From: Streptomyces sannanensis
Lineage (GTDB): Bacteria; Actinomycetota; Actinomycetes; Streptomycetales; Streptomycetaceae
Direction of reading: 5' to 3'
Assembly (NCBI RefSeq): GCF_039536205.1
Contig: NZ_BAAAYL010000001.1
Span: forward strand, 7,068,001-7,132,000
Length of the DNA stretch: 64,000 bases
The stretch's first letter is position 1, and every line of letters starts with the position of its first letter. Position numbers and translations under genes: made by a program. Below the pieces are notes generated by a model. It saw only the letters and a program-made list of their open reading frames with translations, searched no databases and was not told where the DNA came from. Below are positions 26,792-37,142 of this stretch, in pieces.

Positions 26792-26827
26792 ACAGACCAC
26801 AACGCCGCGAGTAGGAGAGGTTGGCAC

Positions 26828-27838
26828 GTGACAGACAAGGTCGTCCTTGACCATGGAGCCGGTGGCGGGATGAGCCAAGAGCTCATCTCGGGGACCATCG
26901 CCGGGATACTTGGCGACACCTACATCGGTGAGATGGAGGACAGCGCACTGCTGGAGCTCCCCAGCATGCGAATAGCAATGACGACCGACTCGTTCGTGGT
27001 TGACCCGATCTTCTTCGGCAACGGCGACATCGGCAAGATCGCTATAGCCGGCACGGTCAACGATCTCGCGGTGAGTGGTGCGCGGCCGCTTTACCTGACC
27101 TTGGCTGTCGTACTGGAGGAAGGCTTCGAGCTCGAAGACTTCCGCCGAATCCTACGCTCCGTCAGGGATGCTGCCAGGGTGGCAGATGTGAAGATCGTGG
27201 CCGGCGACACCAAGGTCGTCCGGCGAGGAGAGGCAGACGGAATCTTCCTCAACACCACTGGTGTGGGAATGCTCGAGCGCCCGTTCACGCTGTCCAGTCG
27301 GACACTCCAGACCGGTGACCAGGTCATCGTCACGGGCTTCCTCGGCGACCACAGCATCCACATCCTCTCCATGCGAGAGGGACTGGGATTCGAGCGGCGC
27401 GTTCACAGCGACTGTGCGGTGCTCAGCCATGTCGTCGCGGATGTCCTCGACACCTGCGGTGACGGTGTGCGCTGCATCCGGGATATCACCCGCGGCGGAC
27501 TCGGCACGGTCGTCAACGAGTTCGCCCAGGCGTCGGCCATTACCATCGAACTGGACGCATCGGCCCTGCCGATCCGGCCGGAGACGGCCATGGCGGCGGA
27601 CATGCTCGGTGTCGACGTGATGTACCTCGCCAACGAGGGAAACCTCTGCCTGGTTGTCGCGGCCGAGCAGGCAGAGGCGGCCCTCAAGGCCCTGCACGCC
27701 CACCCGGAGTGCGCGCAGGCCGCGGTGGTCGGGCAGGTCGTCACCGCCGAGGCAGGCACCGTCCGGATGGTCGACGTAGACGGCCGTGTCTCCACCGTTG
27801 AACTGTTGTACGGAGCCCAGTTGCCGAGGCTCTGCTGA
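26828..27838 (+). CDS. hypE: HypE, thiocyanate-forming carbamoyl dehydratase
   Basis: 336 residues of the AIR-synthase-like HypE family. The N-terminal VLDHGAGGGMSQELI and GTVNDLAVSGARPLYLT are classical. The protein ends exactly in PRLC, giving the C-terminal cysteine that HypF carbamoylates and HypE dehydrates with ATP to a protein thiocyanate (known chemistry). In hydrogenase maturation HypCD takes the cyanide to iron; none of hypA-D nor hydrogenase genes are in the window. The stop overlaps the hypF start by one base. Confidence 0.95.
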   Translation: MTDKVVLDHGAGGGMSQELISGTIAGILGDTYIGEMEDSALLELPSMRIAMTTDSFVVDPIFFGNGDIGKIAIAGTVNDLAVSGARPLYLTLAVVLEEGFELEDFRRILRSVRDAARVADVKIVAGDTKVVRRGEADGIFLNTTGVGMLERPFTLSSRTLQTGDQVIVTGFLGDHSIHILSMREGLGFERRVHSDCAVLSHVVADVLDTCGDGVRCIRDITRGGLGTVVNEFAQASAITIELDASALPIRPETAMAADMLGVDVMYLANEGNLCLVVAAEQAEAALKALHAHPECAQAAVVGQVVTAEAGTVRMVDVDGRVSTVELLYGAQLPRLC

Positions 27839-30147
27839 TGGCGGCCGAGGCGGTACGCAGGACCCTTGAGGTGGCCGGCTTCGTGCAGGGCGTGGGCTTC
27901 CGGCCCTATGTGTACCGCCTGGCCACCCAGCACATGCTGGGTGGCTGGGTGCGCAACGACACCCGGGGCGTCACGATCTGCATCGAAGGACCGCGTGAAG
28001 AGGCCGACATATTCGGCGAGGAGCTGTTGAAGCGGCTTCCCGACCTGGCCCGCATCGATTCCTGCACCATGGTCGCCGAGGAGCCGGTGCGCGACTGGAC
28101 CTCCTCGTTCACCATTCGACACAGCGAGTCGGACGGAGGGGCCGGAGCTCTGGTCACCCCGGACAGCTACGTGTGCGCCGACTGCGCGAAGGAGCTCTTC
28201 GACCCGGACGACCGGCGCCACCGCTACCCCCTACTCAACTGCACCAACTGCGGACCGCGATACAGCATCATCCGTGGCCTCCCTTACGACCGACCGAAGA
28301 CCACCATGGCGGACTTCGCCATGTGTCCGGAGTGCCAGGGTGAGTACGAGTCGCCCGCGGACCGGCGGTTCCACGCCCAGCCCAACGCATGCCGGTCGTG
28401 CGGCCCGCAGGTACGGCTGTTGCTGCCGGACGGCTCCAAGGTCGGCACGTCCGATCCAGTGTCCGTGGCCGCCGAGATGCTTCGAGACGGGCGCATCCTG
28501 GCGGTCAAGGCACTCGGCGGCTACCAGCTGATGGCTGATCCTTGCAGCCGTTCCGCAGTGACCGAGCTGCGGGCGCGCAAGGAGCGCAGCAGCAAACCCT
28601 TCGCACTGCTCGCGCGTGACAGTGCGACAGTCGCCGAGTACGCCGTGATCGACGATCAGGAGCGGCGGCTCCTGGAGTCACCCGGACGCCCGATCGTGCT
28701 GCTTCAGGCCCGGCCGGACAGCGGACTCTCACCTGACGTGGCACCAGGCTCCACCACGCTGGGGTTCATGCTGCCGGCCACGCCGTTGCAACACCTCCTC
28801 CTCCATGCCGTCGGCCCGGTACTGATCGCGACCAGCGCCAACGCACCGGACGAGCCGATGGCCTGCACCGAGGACGAGGCGCTGCACAGTCTGCAGAGCC
28901 TTGCCGATGCCTTCCTCGTGCACGACCGCGAGATCCACACGCGCGTGGACGATTCGATCGCCCGCGTCGTGCACAGTACGGTCGACCCGAAGGTCGCCTT
29001 CGTGCGACGCGCCCGTGGCTACGTCCCTGACCCTGTGCCGACTCCCTTCCCGGTGCCGCCCGTCCTGGCACTCGGCGCGGAACTCAAGAACACCGTGTGC
29101 CTCGGCAGCGGCGACAACCTCTACGTCAGCCAGCACATCGGTGACCTCAAGACCCTGGGCAACCAGCAGTTCTTCGCCGATACGATCGCGCACCTGCGCG
29201 CCATGTTTGGTATGACGCCGAAGTACGTCGCCCATGACCTGCATCCCGACTTCCACAGCACCCGCTACGCCGCCTCCTGCCAGGACGTGCAGCTGGTGGC
29301 CGTCCAGCACCACCATGCCCACATGGCCTCCTGCATGGCGGACAACGGACTGGACCGGCCTGTGATAGGAGTCGTATTCGACGGCACCGGCTACGGCACC
29401 GACGGCACGATCTGGGGAGGTGAGTTCCTGATCGGCGACTACCGCGGCTTCGAGCGGAAGGCGCACCTGGCGCGCTTCCGGCTGCCGGGTGGCGACAAGG
29501 CCGTGCGAGAGCCCGCCCGGGTCGCCATCGGCCTCCTGGCGCAGCATTTCGGCGCCGACGCCGCGGCCCTGCCGCTCGACCTCCTTCAGCGGCGGGATCC
29601 CTTCGAGGTCGGTGTCCTCATGAAGATGGCCGCACGAGGCATCAACGCGCCGGAGACCTCCAGCATGGGTCGGTTGTTCGACGCCTACTCCGCCCTGCTC
29701 GGCGTGTGCGAGCAGGTGGGCTACGAGGGGCAGGCGGCCATCGAGCTCGAACAGCTCATCGCCTGGGATCACACCCCGGCGGAGCCCTGGCCGTTGCGGC
29801 TGCAGGATGAGGACGGCCGCCTCGTCATCGACCACAGGCCATGGCTGGAGGCGCTCCTGTCGGATGTCTCCGACCGCGGCAGCTCTGCGGCGCAGGTGAG
29901 CCGGACGTTTCACGAGAGCGTGGTTCGTGCGGTGGTGGAGATCTGCCTGCGCCTGTCGCTCACCAGCGGGCTGAAGGACGTCGTCCTCAGCGGCGGTGTG
30001 TTCCTGAACCAGCACCTCCTGGTCAGGGCCGAACAGGAGCTGACCCAGGCCGGACTCAGCGTGCACACCCACAGCCGTATCCCCACCAATGACGGCGGGC
30101 TCTCCGCAGGACAGGCTATGGTCGCCGCCGCCCGGGCCAACTCATGA
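27838..30147 (+). CDS. hypF: HypF, carbamoyltransferase
   Basis: 769 residues, full HypF length. Domains in order: acylphosphatase (GFVQGVGFRPYVYRLA, with Asn in VRNDTRG); two zinc fingers (CADC with CTNC, then CPEC with CRSC); YrdC-like (VKALGGYQLMAD); and the Kae1-like domain with the HHHAH metal site and FDGTGYGTDGTIWGGEF. It turns carbamoyl phosphate and ATP into carbamoyl-AMP and loads the HypE cysteine. All key residues seem present. The four-base overlap with the next gene makes translation coupled. Confidence 0.95.
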   Translation: MAAEAVRRTLEVAGFVQGVGFRPYVYRLATQHMLGGWVRNDTRGVTICIEGPREEADIFGEELLKRLPDLARIDSCTMVAEEPVRDWTSSFTIRHSESDGGAGALVTPDSYVCADCAKELFDPDDRRHRYPLLNCTNCGPRYSIIRGLPYDRPKTTMADFAMCPECQGEYESPADRRFHAQPNACRSCGPQVRLLLPDGSKVGTSDPVSVAAEMLRDGRILAVKALGGYQLMADPCSRSAVTELRARKERSSKPFALLARDSATVAEYAVIDDQERRLLESPGRPIVLLQARPDSGLSPDVAPGSTTLGFMLPATPLQHLLLHAVGPVLIATSANAPDEPMACTEDEALHSLQSLADAFLVHDREIHTRVDDSIARVVHSTVDPKVAFVRRARGYVPDPVPTPFPVPPVLALGAELKNTVCLGSGDNLYVSQHIGDLKTLGNQQFFADTIAHLRAMFGMTPKYVAHDLHPDFHSTRYAASCQDVQLVAVQHHHAHMASCMADNGLDRPVIGVVFDGTGYGTDGTIWGGEFLIGDYRGFERKAHLARFRLPGGDKAVREPARVAIGLLAQHFGADAAALPLDLLQRRDPFEVGVLMKMAARGINAPETSSMGRLFDAYSALLGVCEQVGYEGQAAIELEQLIAWDHTPAEPWPLRLQDEDGRLVIDHRPWLEALLSDVSDRGSSAAQVSRTFHESVVRAVVEICLRLSLTSGLKDVVLSGGVFLNQHLLVRAEQELTQAGLSVHTHSRIPTNDGGLSAGQAMVAAARANS

Positions 30148-31616
30148 CGAAGGCGGACATGGACGAAAAGCGGGTCAGGGGGAGCCTCGACGCCATCGTC
30201 GGGCAGATCCGGCAGTACGTGCCCAGCATGGCACCGTATTTTGAGATCGACAGGCCCCTGGGTGAGTACGCGGCAGGACTTCAGCCGGCCCGCGTCGGCC
30301 CGGTGCACGCCGACCGGCAGGAAGCTGTCGCGCGCGCCGTCCGGCAGGTGCTACGGCAGGCGTTCGGGCCAGCCGCAGCGGAGGTCTCCGTGGACGCGAG
30401 TGACGTGCGTGCGATCAATATCGTGGATCACCACCAGCTGCTGAACCACCCGCTGCTGTTGGGGACCAACATCATCGCCAACGCGGACAGGCTGGTGGGA
30501 GGCGGCGGTCGGCGGCCGATCGTTACGTTTTCGTGCAGCAACGTGCCACCGAGTAACCATTACATGCGCAACGGCTTCCAGTTTCGCGGGGAGGCGATCC
30601 CCTACTTCAAAGCGAAGGAACACCGTGATGCGATGTACTACACGAGCGTCCGGTCCTTCGACTTCGTTGAACGGCTGCGCGCACTCAAGCGCTGGGAACG
30701 CTTCAAGTCGGACGACCAAGCCTTCCTGATCGAGTACCAGGGCCTCCTCAACGGCCTCGACTACTCGCACACTAACCGCCACCGCGACCAGCTCGCTGTC
30801 GCGCTGCGGCGTACCTGGCCGATGCTGTTCTCACAGGAACTCCGTCGAGACGTTCCGGAGTTGCTCTACGCCAACTCCGAGGATGTGGCGCGAGAGTGCC
30901 TCGTTGAGCTGCTCGCAGGGGAGAACTTCCTCTCCGCTGCGCTCTTTGACGCGGAATTCCGGCAGCACGTCCTGGATGCCTTCCGAGGCATCGTGGTTGC
31001 CTGGGACGAGGCCGCCGGCAAGGGCACTCACTTCTTCTGGCGCAAGTACCCCGGCCGACCCGAACTGCTCCGCCTGTTCGTCGACGGATCGGACCTGGTA
31101 CCGGCGGACCCGCGCTTCAAGGACCTCAAGGTGCCCCTGGAGCCTGCCGCCATCCGTGACCATCTGGAGCGCGAGGAGATCATCCCGTCTGTCGCGCTGT
31201 GCATGAGCGTCCTGCTGTACGCGGGGGTCAAACCCCTGGTGGGGCCGGGTTCGCTCGTCTACACCACCCAGCTGAAGGAAGGCTGGACCGCGCTCCTTGA
31301 GCGGCACGGGTACGCCTCCGAGGCGAGCCTCGTCGCGCAGGTCGACACAGCGGGTCTGATCGCGGGAACGCCGATGTTCTTCGGGCGTTCGGGAGACGCG
31401 GTGCGGACGCTCTACGCGGCTGATGTCTTCAGCATGGGCGGCATGTCTGAGAGCTACATGAAGACCGCGCTGAGCGCTCCACTCAAAGACCTGCTGTCCG
31501 TTGGCTCGAGTGGTGTGTACGACTTGTTCTCTAACTCGTACATTCCGAAGGAGAAGCAACTGACTGAACGAATTGGCTTCGACGAGGCAGCAACAATCAT
31601 CCATGGATGGGTGTGA
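30144..31616 (+). CDS. Unknown protein, 490 residues, HypEF-linked
   Basis: I do not recognise this family. There is no signal peptide or membrane segment. The striking part is VDHHQLLNHPLLLGTNIIAN at about 94-113, followed by PIVTFSCSNVPPSNHYMRNG with a Ser-Cys-Ser and the GEAIPYFKAKEHRDAMYY stretch. These His/Asp/Cys residues could bind a metal or form an active site. It overlaps hypF by four bases, so it belongs to the right operon and is the best candidate for using the HypE-bound cyano group (inference). The 3' end is less GC-rich than surrounding genes, which suggests transfer. Confidence 0.7.
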   Translation: MTKADMDEKRVRGSLDAIVGQIRQYVPSMAPYFEIDRPLGEYAAGLQPARVGPVHADRQEAVARAVRQVLRQAFGPAAAEVSVDASDVRAINIVDHHQLLNHPLLLGTNIIANADRLVGGGGRRPIVTFSCSNVPPSNHYMRNGFQFRGEAIPYFKAKEHRDAMYYTSVRSFDFVERLRALKRWERFKSDDQAFLIEYQGLLNGLDYSHTNRHRDQLAVALRRTWPMLFSQELRRDVPELLYANSEDVARECLVELLAGENFLSAALFDAEFRQHVLDAFRGIVVAWDEAAGKGTHFFWRKYPGRPELLRLFVDGSDLVPADPRFKDLKVPLEPAAIRDHLEREEIIPSVALCMSVLLYAGVKPLVGPGSLVYTTQLKEGWTALLERHGYASEASLVAQVDTAGLIAGTPMFFGRSGDAVRTLYAADVFSMGGMSESYMKTALSAPLKDLLSVGSSGVYDLFSNSYIPKEKQLTERIGFDEAATIIHGWV

Positions 31617-31976
31617 CTGCGCGGTGACGACCTCGTCCGAACTGTCGGTGTCGGGCTAACGAGGGTGAGCACGATTGTGCTCTCGCTGAGATTGAGACCG
31701 TCAGCAGGTCTGCGGGACGGCAAGTCCCGCACTCCGGGCGCGGAGCTGAAGCCGCCCATGGCGCGGCCCCCCGCGCTGCGGCCCGACCTCGCCCGCGAGC
31801 GGGGTATGGGCGCCACGAGCATGGCGCGGTGGCCCCACAGCTACAGCATCCCGCTCCGCGCCCGCGGCGACGGAGCAAGCCACGAGACTGCCCTTCGTAC
31901 GGTAGGCGAGGCTGCCCGCACTCCCCGCTGCGAATCGTCATGACCTCCCCGTTGACGGTGCCATCCACAGCATGAC
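31617..31976. other. Intergenic, small hairpin, possible remnant
   Basis: A GAGCAC-GATT-GTGCTC hairpin at 31667-31682 may end the right operon. A 92-codon frame at 31665-31943 (GKSRTPGAELKPP) is open but unrecognised. Confidence 0.3.
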
Positions 31977-33341
31977 TCAAGCCAGTTCGGGTTGCGGTTC
32001 CGGTTGCCTCGCTGATGTGGCCTTCGGTTCCCGTGATTTGGTGGTCCGTACGTAGCCGTAGATCACTGAGGTCATCGCCAGTATGAGAAGTGGTCCGAAC
32101 ACCCAAGGATGTTCGGCCATCTCCATCGACAGAAAGCGGTATGACATCAAGAGCGCAACGAAGACGGTTGCGCCGTAAGCGACCAGCTGGGTTGCTGACC
32201 GGTCCCAGCCGCGTGCGAGCGAGCGCAAGGCTGCCTCGATCGTGAGCGTGAACACCACGCCGGCAATGAGATCCGCGCCGTAGTGGTAGCCGAAGCCCAG
32301 CGTTGCGCCGAGCGTGGTAATCAGCCAGAACACGCCGAAGAATTGCAGAATCCGTGGGCCCTTGCGGGAATGAATGAAGAGCGCGGTAGCCCACGCCGTG
32401 TGCAGGCTGGGCATGCAGTTGCGTGGGGTGATCTCGTCGAACAGCATGTGGTGCGGCGCAATGATCGGCGGCGGCGTGTCCGGCCACAGGTTGGCCAGCG
32501 CCCAGTGCTCCCCGCCAGTGCCGTAGGCGCCGGTGCCGTAGGCGAAGATCGGCCCGACCACCGGGAAGATCATGTAGATGCCCGGCCCGAGGAGGCCGAT
32601 CACCAGGAACGTGCGCACCAGATGATGGCGTGGGAAGCGGCGCTCGACCGCCACGTTACGCAGCTGGTACAGCGTGACGATGACCGCGGCCACCGCAAGC
32701 TGAACGTAGACGTAGTCGAGAACGTGGGCGCCGATCGGACCGGTGGCCCTGACAATCCGGCCTACCAGCCACGACGGGTTGCCCAGCGCGTGATCGGCGG
32801 TTGCCACGTACTGGTCGAGCACCGCCGGGCGGGTCTTCGACGTGATGAGTAGCCAGGTATCGCCGGTCTTGCGGCCGGCCACCAGCAGCAGGGCCAGCCC
32901 GACGCCCTTCAGCAGCAGGACACGTTCCCGGCCGGTGCGGCGCGTGACAGCGATGACCGCATAGCCCAAAACCACCCACAACGCGCCGTTGCCGAACATC
33001 ATCTTGGCGTCGACCGCCCACCGCACCAGAAAGAAGGCGATGTCGATGCCGATCGCGACACCAGCCGCGATGAACCGTTGCCGCCAGGGGAGCACCACCA
33101 TCATCAACGCCATACTGGCGTACAACAGTGGCCCCGATTTGGGGGCGAATATCACCTCTTTCGCCTGGTTGGTGATCGGCCCCGGTACGCCGTAGCGACG
33201 TGCGGCGATCTCCAGCATGATGAGGAACCCGAGGGCCACCACACCCGCCGTGGCCCACAGTATCGCCCGTGGCTGACGCCACGCGGCGAACGTAATTCTG
33301 GAGCTTATTCGCGAAAACACCCGCGATGCTATAGATGTCAA
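31977..33341 (-). CDS. PAP2 superfamily membrane phosphatase
   Basis: About 454 residues with some 9-10 transmembrane segments. The PAP2 catalytic motifs are visible as RNCMPSLHTAW and, downstream, GFGYHYGADLIAG, as in the PAP2_3/inositol phosphoryl transferase group. Probably acts on a lipid phosphate or phosphoryl head group at the membrane. The first residues are uncertain: the frame opens at a TTG at 33341 without a strong ribosome site, and a GTG at 33320 is the alternative. Convergent with the HypEF operon; a link to it is only positional. Confidence 0.85.
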   Translation of the reverse strand: MTSIASRVFSRISSRITFAAWRQPRAILWATAGVVALGFLIMLEIAARRYGVPGPITNQAKEVIFAPKSGPLLYASMALMMVVLPWRQRFIAAGVAIGIDIAFFLVRWAVDAKMMFGNGALWVVLGYAVIAVTRRTGRERVLLLKGVGLALLLVAGRKTGDTWLLITSKTRPAVLDQYVATADHALGNPSWLVGRIVRATGPIGAHVLDYVYVQLAVAAVIVTLYQLRNVAVERRFPRHHLVRTFLVIGLLGPGIYMIFPVVGPIFAYGTGAYGTGGEHWALANLWPDTPPPIIAPHHMLFDEITPRNCMPSLHTAWATALFIHSRKGPRILQFFGVFWLITTLGATLGFGYHYGADLIAGVVFTLTIEAALRSLARGWDRSATQLVAYGATVFVALLMSYRFLSMEMAEHPWVFGPLLILAMTSVIYGYVRTTKSREPKATSARQPEPQPELA

Positions 33342-33349
33342 TTATTTGG

Positions 33350-33660
33350 CCGATTTGCTAGATGTTGGTTATTTTCCGTTGAAGGACGGGCGATGAACGT
33401 GATCATCGCGAGTTCGAACATGCTAGCGGGGTGGTGCGGGTGGGTTTCGCTGGGCGCCGCAGGGCTGCGAAGGCCGGTCGGTCCTGCGCTCGATGGTCCA
33501 GCGTCTCGGGGATGACCGTGAAACTCTCGATGCCTGGCGGGCATTGAGGGCATCGCAGGCTGCCCAGTGGGCTCTCAAGCGTATGCACCCGTGAACCGGC
33601 AGCTGGGCGGGATGCTGACATACCGTCAAGACGCTGAAAAGCACGCGGCTTCCCGGTCAA
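33350..33660 (-). mobile_element. IS5-like transposase 3' remnant
   Basis: Minus-strand frames give FTVIPRRWTIERR and then, in a different frame, MFELAMITFIARPSTENNQ. These resemble the end of IS5/IS4-type DDE transposases (the PRRWVVERT and AMI patterns), interrupted by frameshifts. Confidence 0.5.
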
Positions 33661-33738
33661 TGGCCGCGTTCTGCCCCGCTACCGACTCAGTTTCGCCGCG
33701 CCCCGACCGGGCGCTGCACAACAGGTCTGAACCGGCGA

Positions 33739-34008
33739 TCAGGCGACGGGGCTCGAAGCGCCCTCGGAGGAACCGGGTGCCCTGGTGAGACACAAGTCGT
33801 CGGCCATCGTGAGACAACCCTCTCGCACCGCAGGGCACAGCGCTGCCGCATGAAAGGCGAGATGAGATCCCACACGCAGCGCGTGGCCGTGCGAAGCCAT
33901 GAGCGCGCTCGTCTTCGCCTCTTCGCCGTCCAGCACCTTGGCGTAGCAGCGCTGAAGTGCGGCGACGCTCTGCCCTGCGCGTCGCGCCGTCTCGGCACGG
34001 TGAACCAC
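33739..34008 (-). pseudogene. Integrase C-terminal fragment
   Basis: HRAETARRAGQSVAALQRCY and AKVLDGEEAKTSALM match the end of actinomycete plasmid/phage integrases (AGHSVxxLLxxYAKCxDG, with the catalytic Tyr in RCYAK). The upstream part is lost and replaced by an IS630-type fragment. This is a second integrase remnant, of a different type from that at 18750-18899. Confidence 0.6.
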
Positions 34009-34128
34009 AGGGCTCCGCGGCAGGCGATGGCGGACATGATGTTCACGCGCAGGCGCTTGCCGTTGACCTTCACCACCGGGGTCTGCCCCTTCGGGGCCCA
34101 GCTGCGACCCGGGGCGCGGTGTCCGAGC
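34009..34128 (-). mobile_element. IS630-type transposase fragment
   Basis: Minus strand reads WAPKGQTPVVKVNGKRLRVN then IMSAIACRGALWFTV, the central strand of IS630-family transposases. Only about 40 codons remain. Confidence 0.65.
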
Positions 34129-34167
34129 GCAGCTCGCCTAAGTGCGGTGACCGGAATGGTTCACCGG

Positions 34168-34352
34168 CTCGCGACGTTCCCCCAGCTACCGCTGGGGGTG
34201 CCCCCAGGCACGGCACCTCGCGGCGTTGTCGCATCGCGCGAGTACGGCCGAGTACGAGCTGCGACGCTCCGCCTTGCGATGCACCGCACCTGGGGGCACA
34301 TCGGGGGGCATCCTAAGCGGTAGCTGGGGGAGGTAGCTGGGGGAGTCGCGAG
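34168..34352. repeat. MITE-like element with inverted ends
   Basis: A 185-base unit. The left end (34168-34190) reads CTCGCGAC, three bases, then CCCCCAGCTACC. The right end (34332-34352) is its inverse, GGTAGCTGGGGGAGTCGCGAG. A further inverted CCCCCAGC/GCTGGGGG pair lies inside the left end, and GGTAGCTGGGGG is repeated in tandem at the right. There is no coding capacity. Confidence 0.6.
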
Positions 34353-34502
34353 CTTCCGGCAAACCTTTCCGGTCACAGCACTGGCCAGCCCCTCGTTCCG
34401 GTCGGGCAGCACGGCACGGGCGATGCCCGTGAGATTGCCCTGCGCGACGAGGATCTCCCTCCGGTTCGATCCGTCGAGACAGGCCGCGAGCGACTCGCTC
34501 TC

Positions 34503-35411
34503 TCACTCACGACCCGAAAGTGGTAGGTCCGGAAAGTGGCGCAGCGCGTCCAGCATGGCGCGCACCGCCGCTCGGGGTGGCGAGCCGCGGCGGATTGCCG
34601 CCGTGATCGTGCGGGTCAATGGAGTCGCGAGTTCCCTGGTGACGACGCGGTAACGGCGGTCGACCGCCAGGCCGGGCAGCAGTGCGATCGACAGCCCGGC
34701 CTCGACATGCTGCAGGGTCATCATGTAATTGCTGAACCGGCACACCACCTGCGGCTCGAACCCCGACTGACGGCAAAGCCGTTGGGTGAGATTCGCCATG
34801 TACGACTGTGGCATGTCGAACGCCCACGGTTCGTCCGCGTAGGCCGCAAGGTCCGCGGCCCCGCGCCCGGCCGCGGGATGCTCGGGCGGTACCACCAGCA
34901 AGATCGGGTCCTTGGCCAGCGGTACGAGGTCGAGGTCCGGCCCCAACGGCAGCTCGTCGAAGTCCGTGGTTGTGATGACGATGTCCGCGTCGCCGACCCG
35001 CAGCGCGGGCACGCTCTCGTGCGGCTCCAGCTCAAGCAGCTCGATCTCGAGATGCGGATACTCGCGCACCAGCCGGGTCACCGCCGGCACCGCCATGGAG
35101 TGGATCGCGCTCTGGAACGCCCCCAGCCGCACCAGCCCGGCCGGTTCATCGCCGAATCCGCGCAGCTCCGTCTCAACGCTGTCCATGTGATCGAGGATGG
35201 CCCGCGCCCGACGCGCGAGGATCAGCCCGGCCGAGGTCAGCCGCACCCGGCGTCCCGTTCGTTCAAGGAGCTGTGTGCGCGTCTCGGCCTCGAGCACGGC
35301 GAGCTGCTGAGACACACTCGACGGGCTCAGATTGGCGGCCTGGGCGACCGCCCGGACGGTGCCCAGCGTGTCCAGCTGGCTCAGCAGCCGGAGCCTCCAG
35401 GGGTTCATCAT
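34503..35411 (-). CDS. LysR family regulator, DgdR-like
   Basis: 302 residues. The N-terminal winged helix (LDTLGTVRAVAQAANLSPSS) is followed by a substrate-binding domain ending near AMLDALRHFPDL. It is divergent from, and 87 bases away from, the dialkylglycine decarboxylase gene. That is the dgdR-dgdA arrangement known from Burkholderia cepacia, where DgdR is a LysR-type regulator of dgdA. A CGGT-TTT-ACCG palindrome at 35427-35437 is a candidate binding site. Start at 35411, or at 35408 with the second ATG. Confidence 0.9.
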   Translation of the reverse strand: MMNPWRLRLLSQLDTLGTVRAVAQAANLSPSSVSQQLAVLEAETRTQLLERTGRRVRLTSAGLILARRARAILDHMDSVETELRGFGDEPAGLVRLGAFQSAIHSMAVPAVTRLVREYPHLEIELLELEPHESVPALRVGDADIVITTTDFDELPLGPDLDLVPLAKDPILLVVPPEHPAAGRGAADLAAYADEPWAFDMPQSYMANLTQRLCRQSGFEPQVVCRFSNYMMTLQHVEAGLSIALLPGLAVDRRYRVVTRELATPLTRTITAAIRRGSPPRAAVRAMLDALRHFPDLPLSGRE

Positions 35412-35459
35412 GCCGTCATTCTTGTGCGGTTTTACCGAACAGGACAGCCGGAATTGTGA

Positions 35460-36827
<1,368 letters not shown>

Positions 36828-36830
36828 TCA

Positions 36831-36849
36831 CCCGTCCCTGACGGACGGG
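36831..36849 (+). terminator. Hairpin after dgdA
   Basis: CCCGTCC-CTGAC-GGACGGG starts four bases after the stop. The following bases up to 37142 hold no clear gene; one short frame ending in a stop near 37016 (RLDWLTGIDSHSREEDVVRR) may be a remnant. Confidence 0.65.
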
Positions 36850-37142
36850 GACACCGACGCGCTGCGCGAGTGCGCTGGACGTCGAACTCATGAGCGTCCT
36901 CGGTCCCGGAGGCGTCCGGCCGCCTCGACTGGCTGACCGGCATCGACAGCCACTCGCGGGAGGAAGACGTCGTTCGGCGCACCTGGGCGGACGAGGTGGT
37001 GGTGAGCGGGTGATACCGCTGAGCAGGTCACCGCTGCGCGGTGAATTGGTGAAATCGCGGAGCGTCGTCCGCTCGTCGCGCGAGCCGGACCTGCTCATGC
37101 CTCGACCATCGGAAGGATGTCGGCCTGACGGACGGAGGACCG

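Noticed and set aside
28729..30072. Long minus-strand frame antisense to hypF
   Set aside because: No recognisable domain; high GC keeps frames open opposite a well-supported HypF.
36890..37142. Small gene between dgdA and ctaD
   Set aside because: Open frames here lack ribosome sites and family likeness; one may be a remnant, but it is too short to call.
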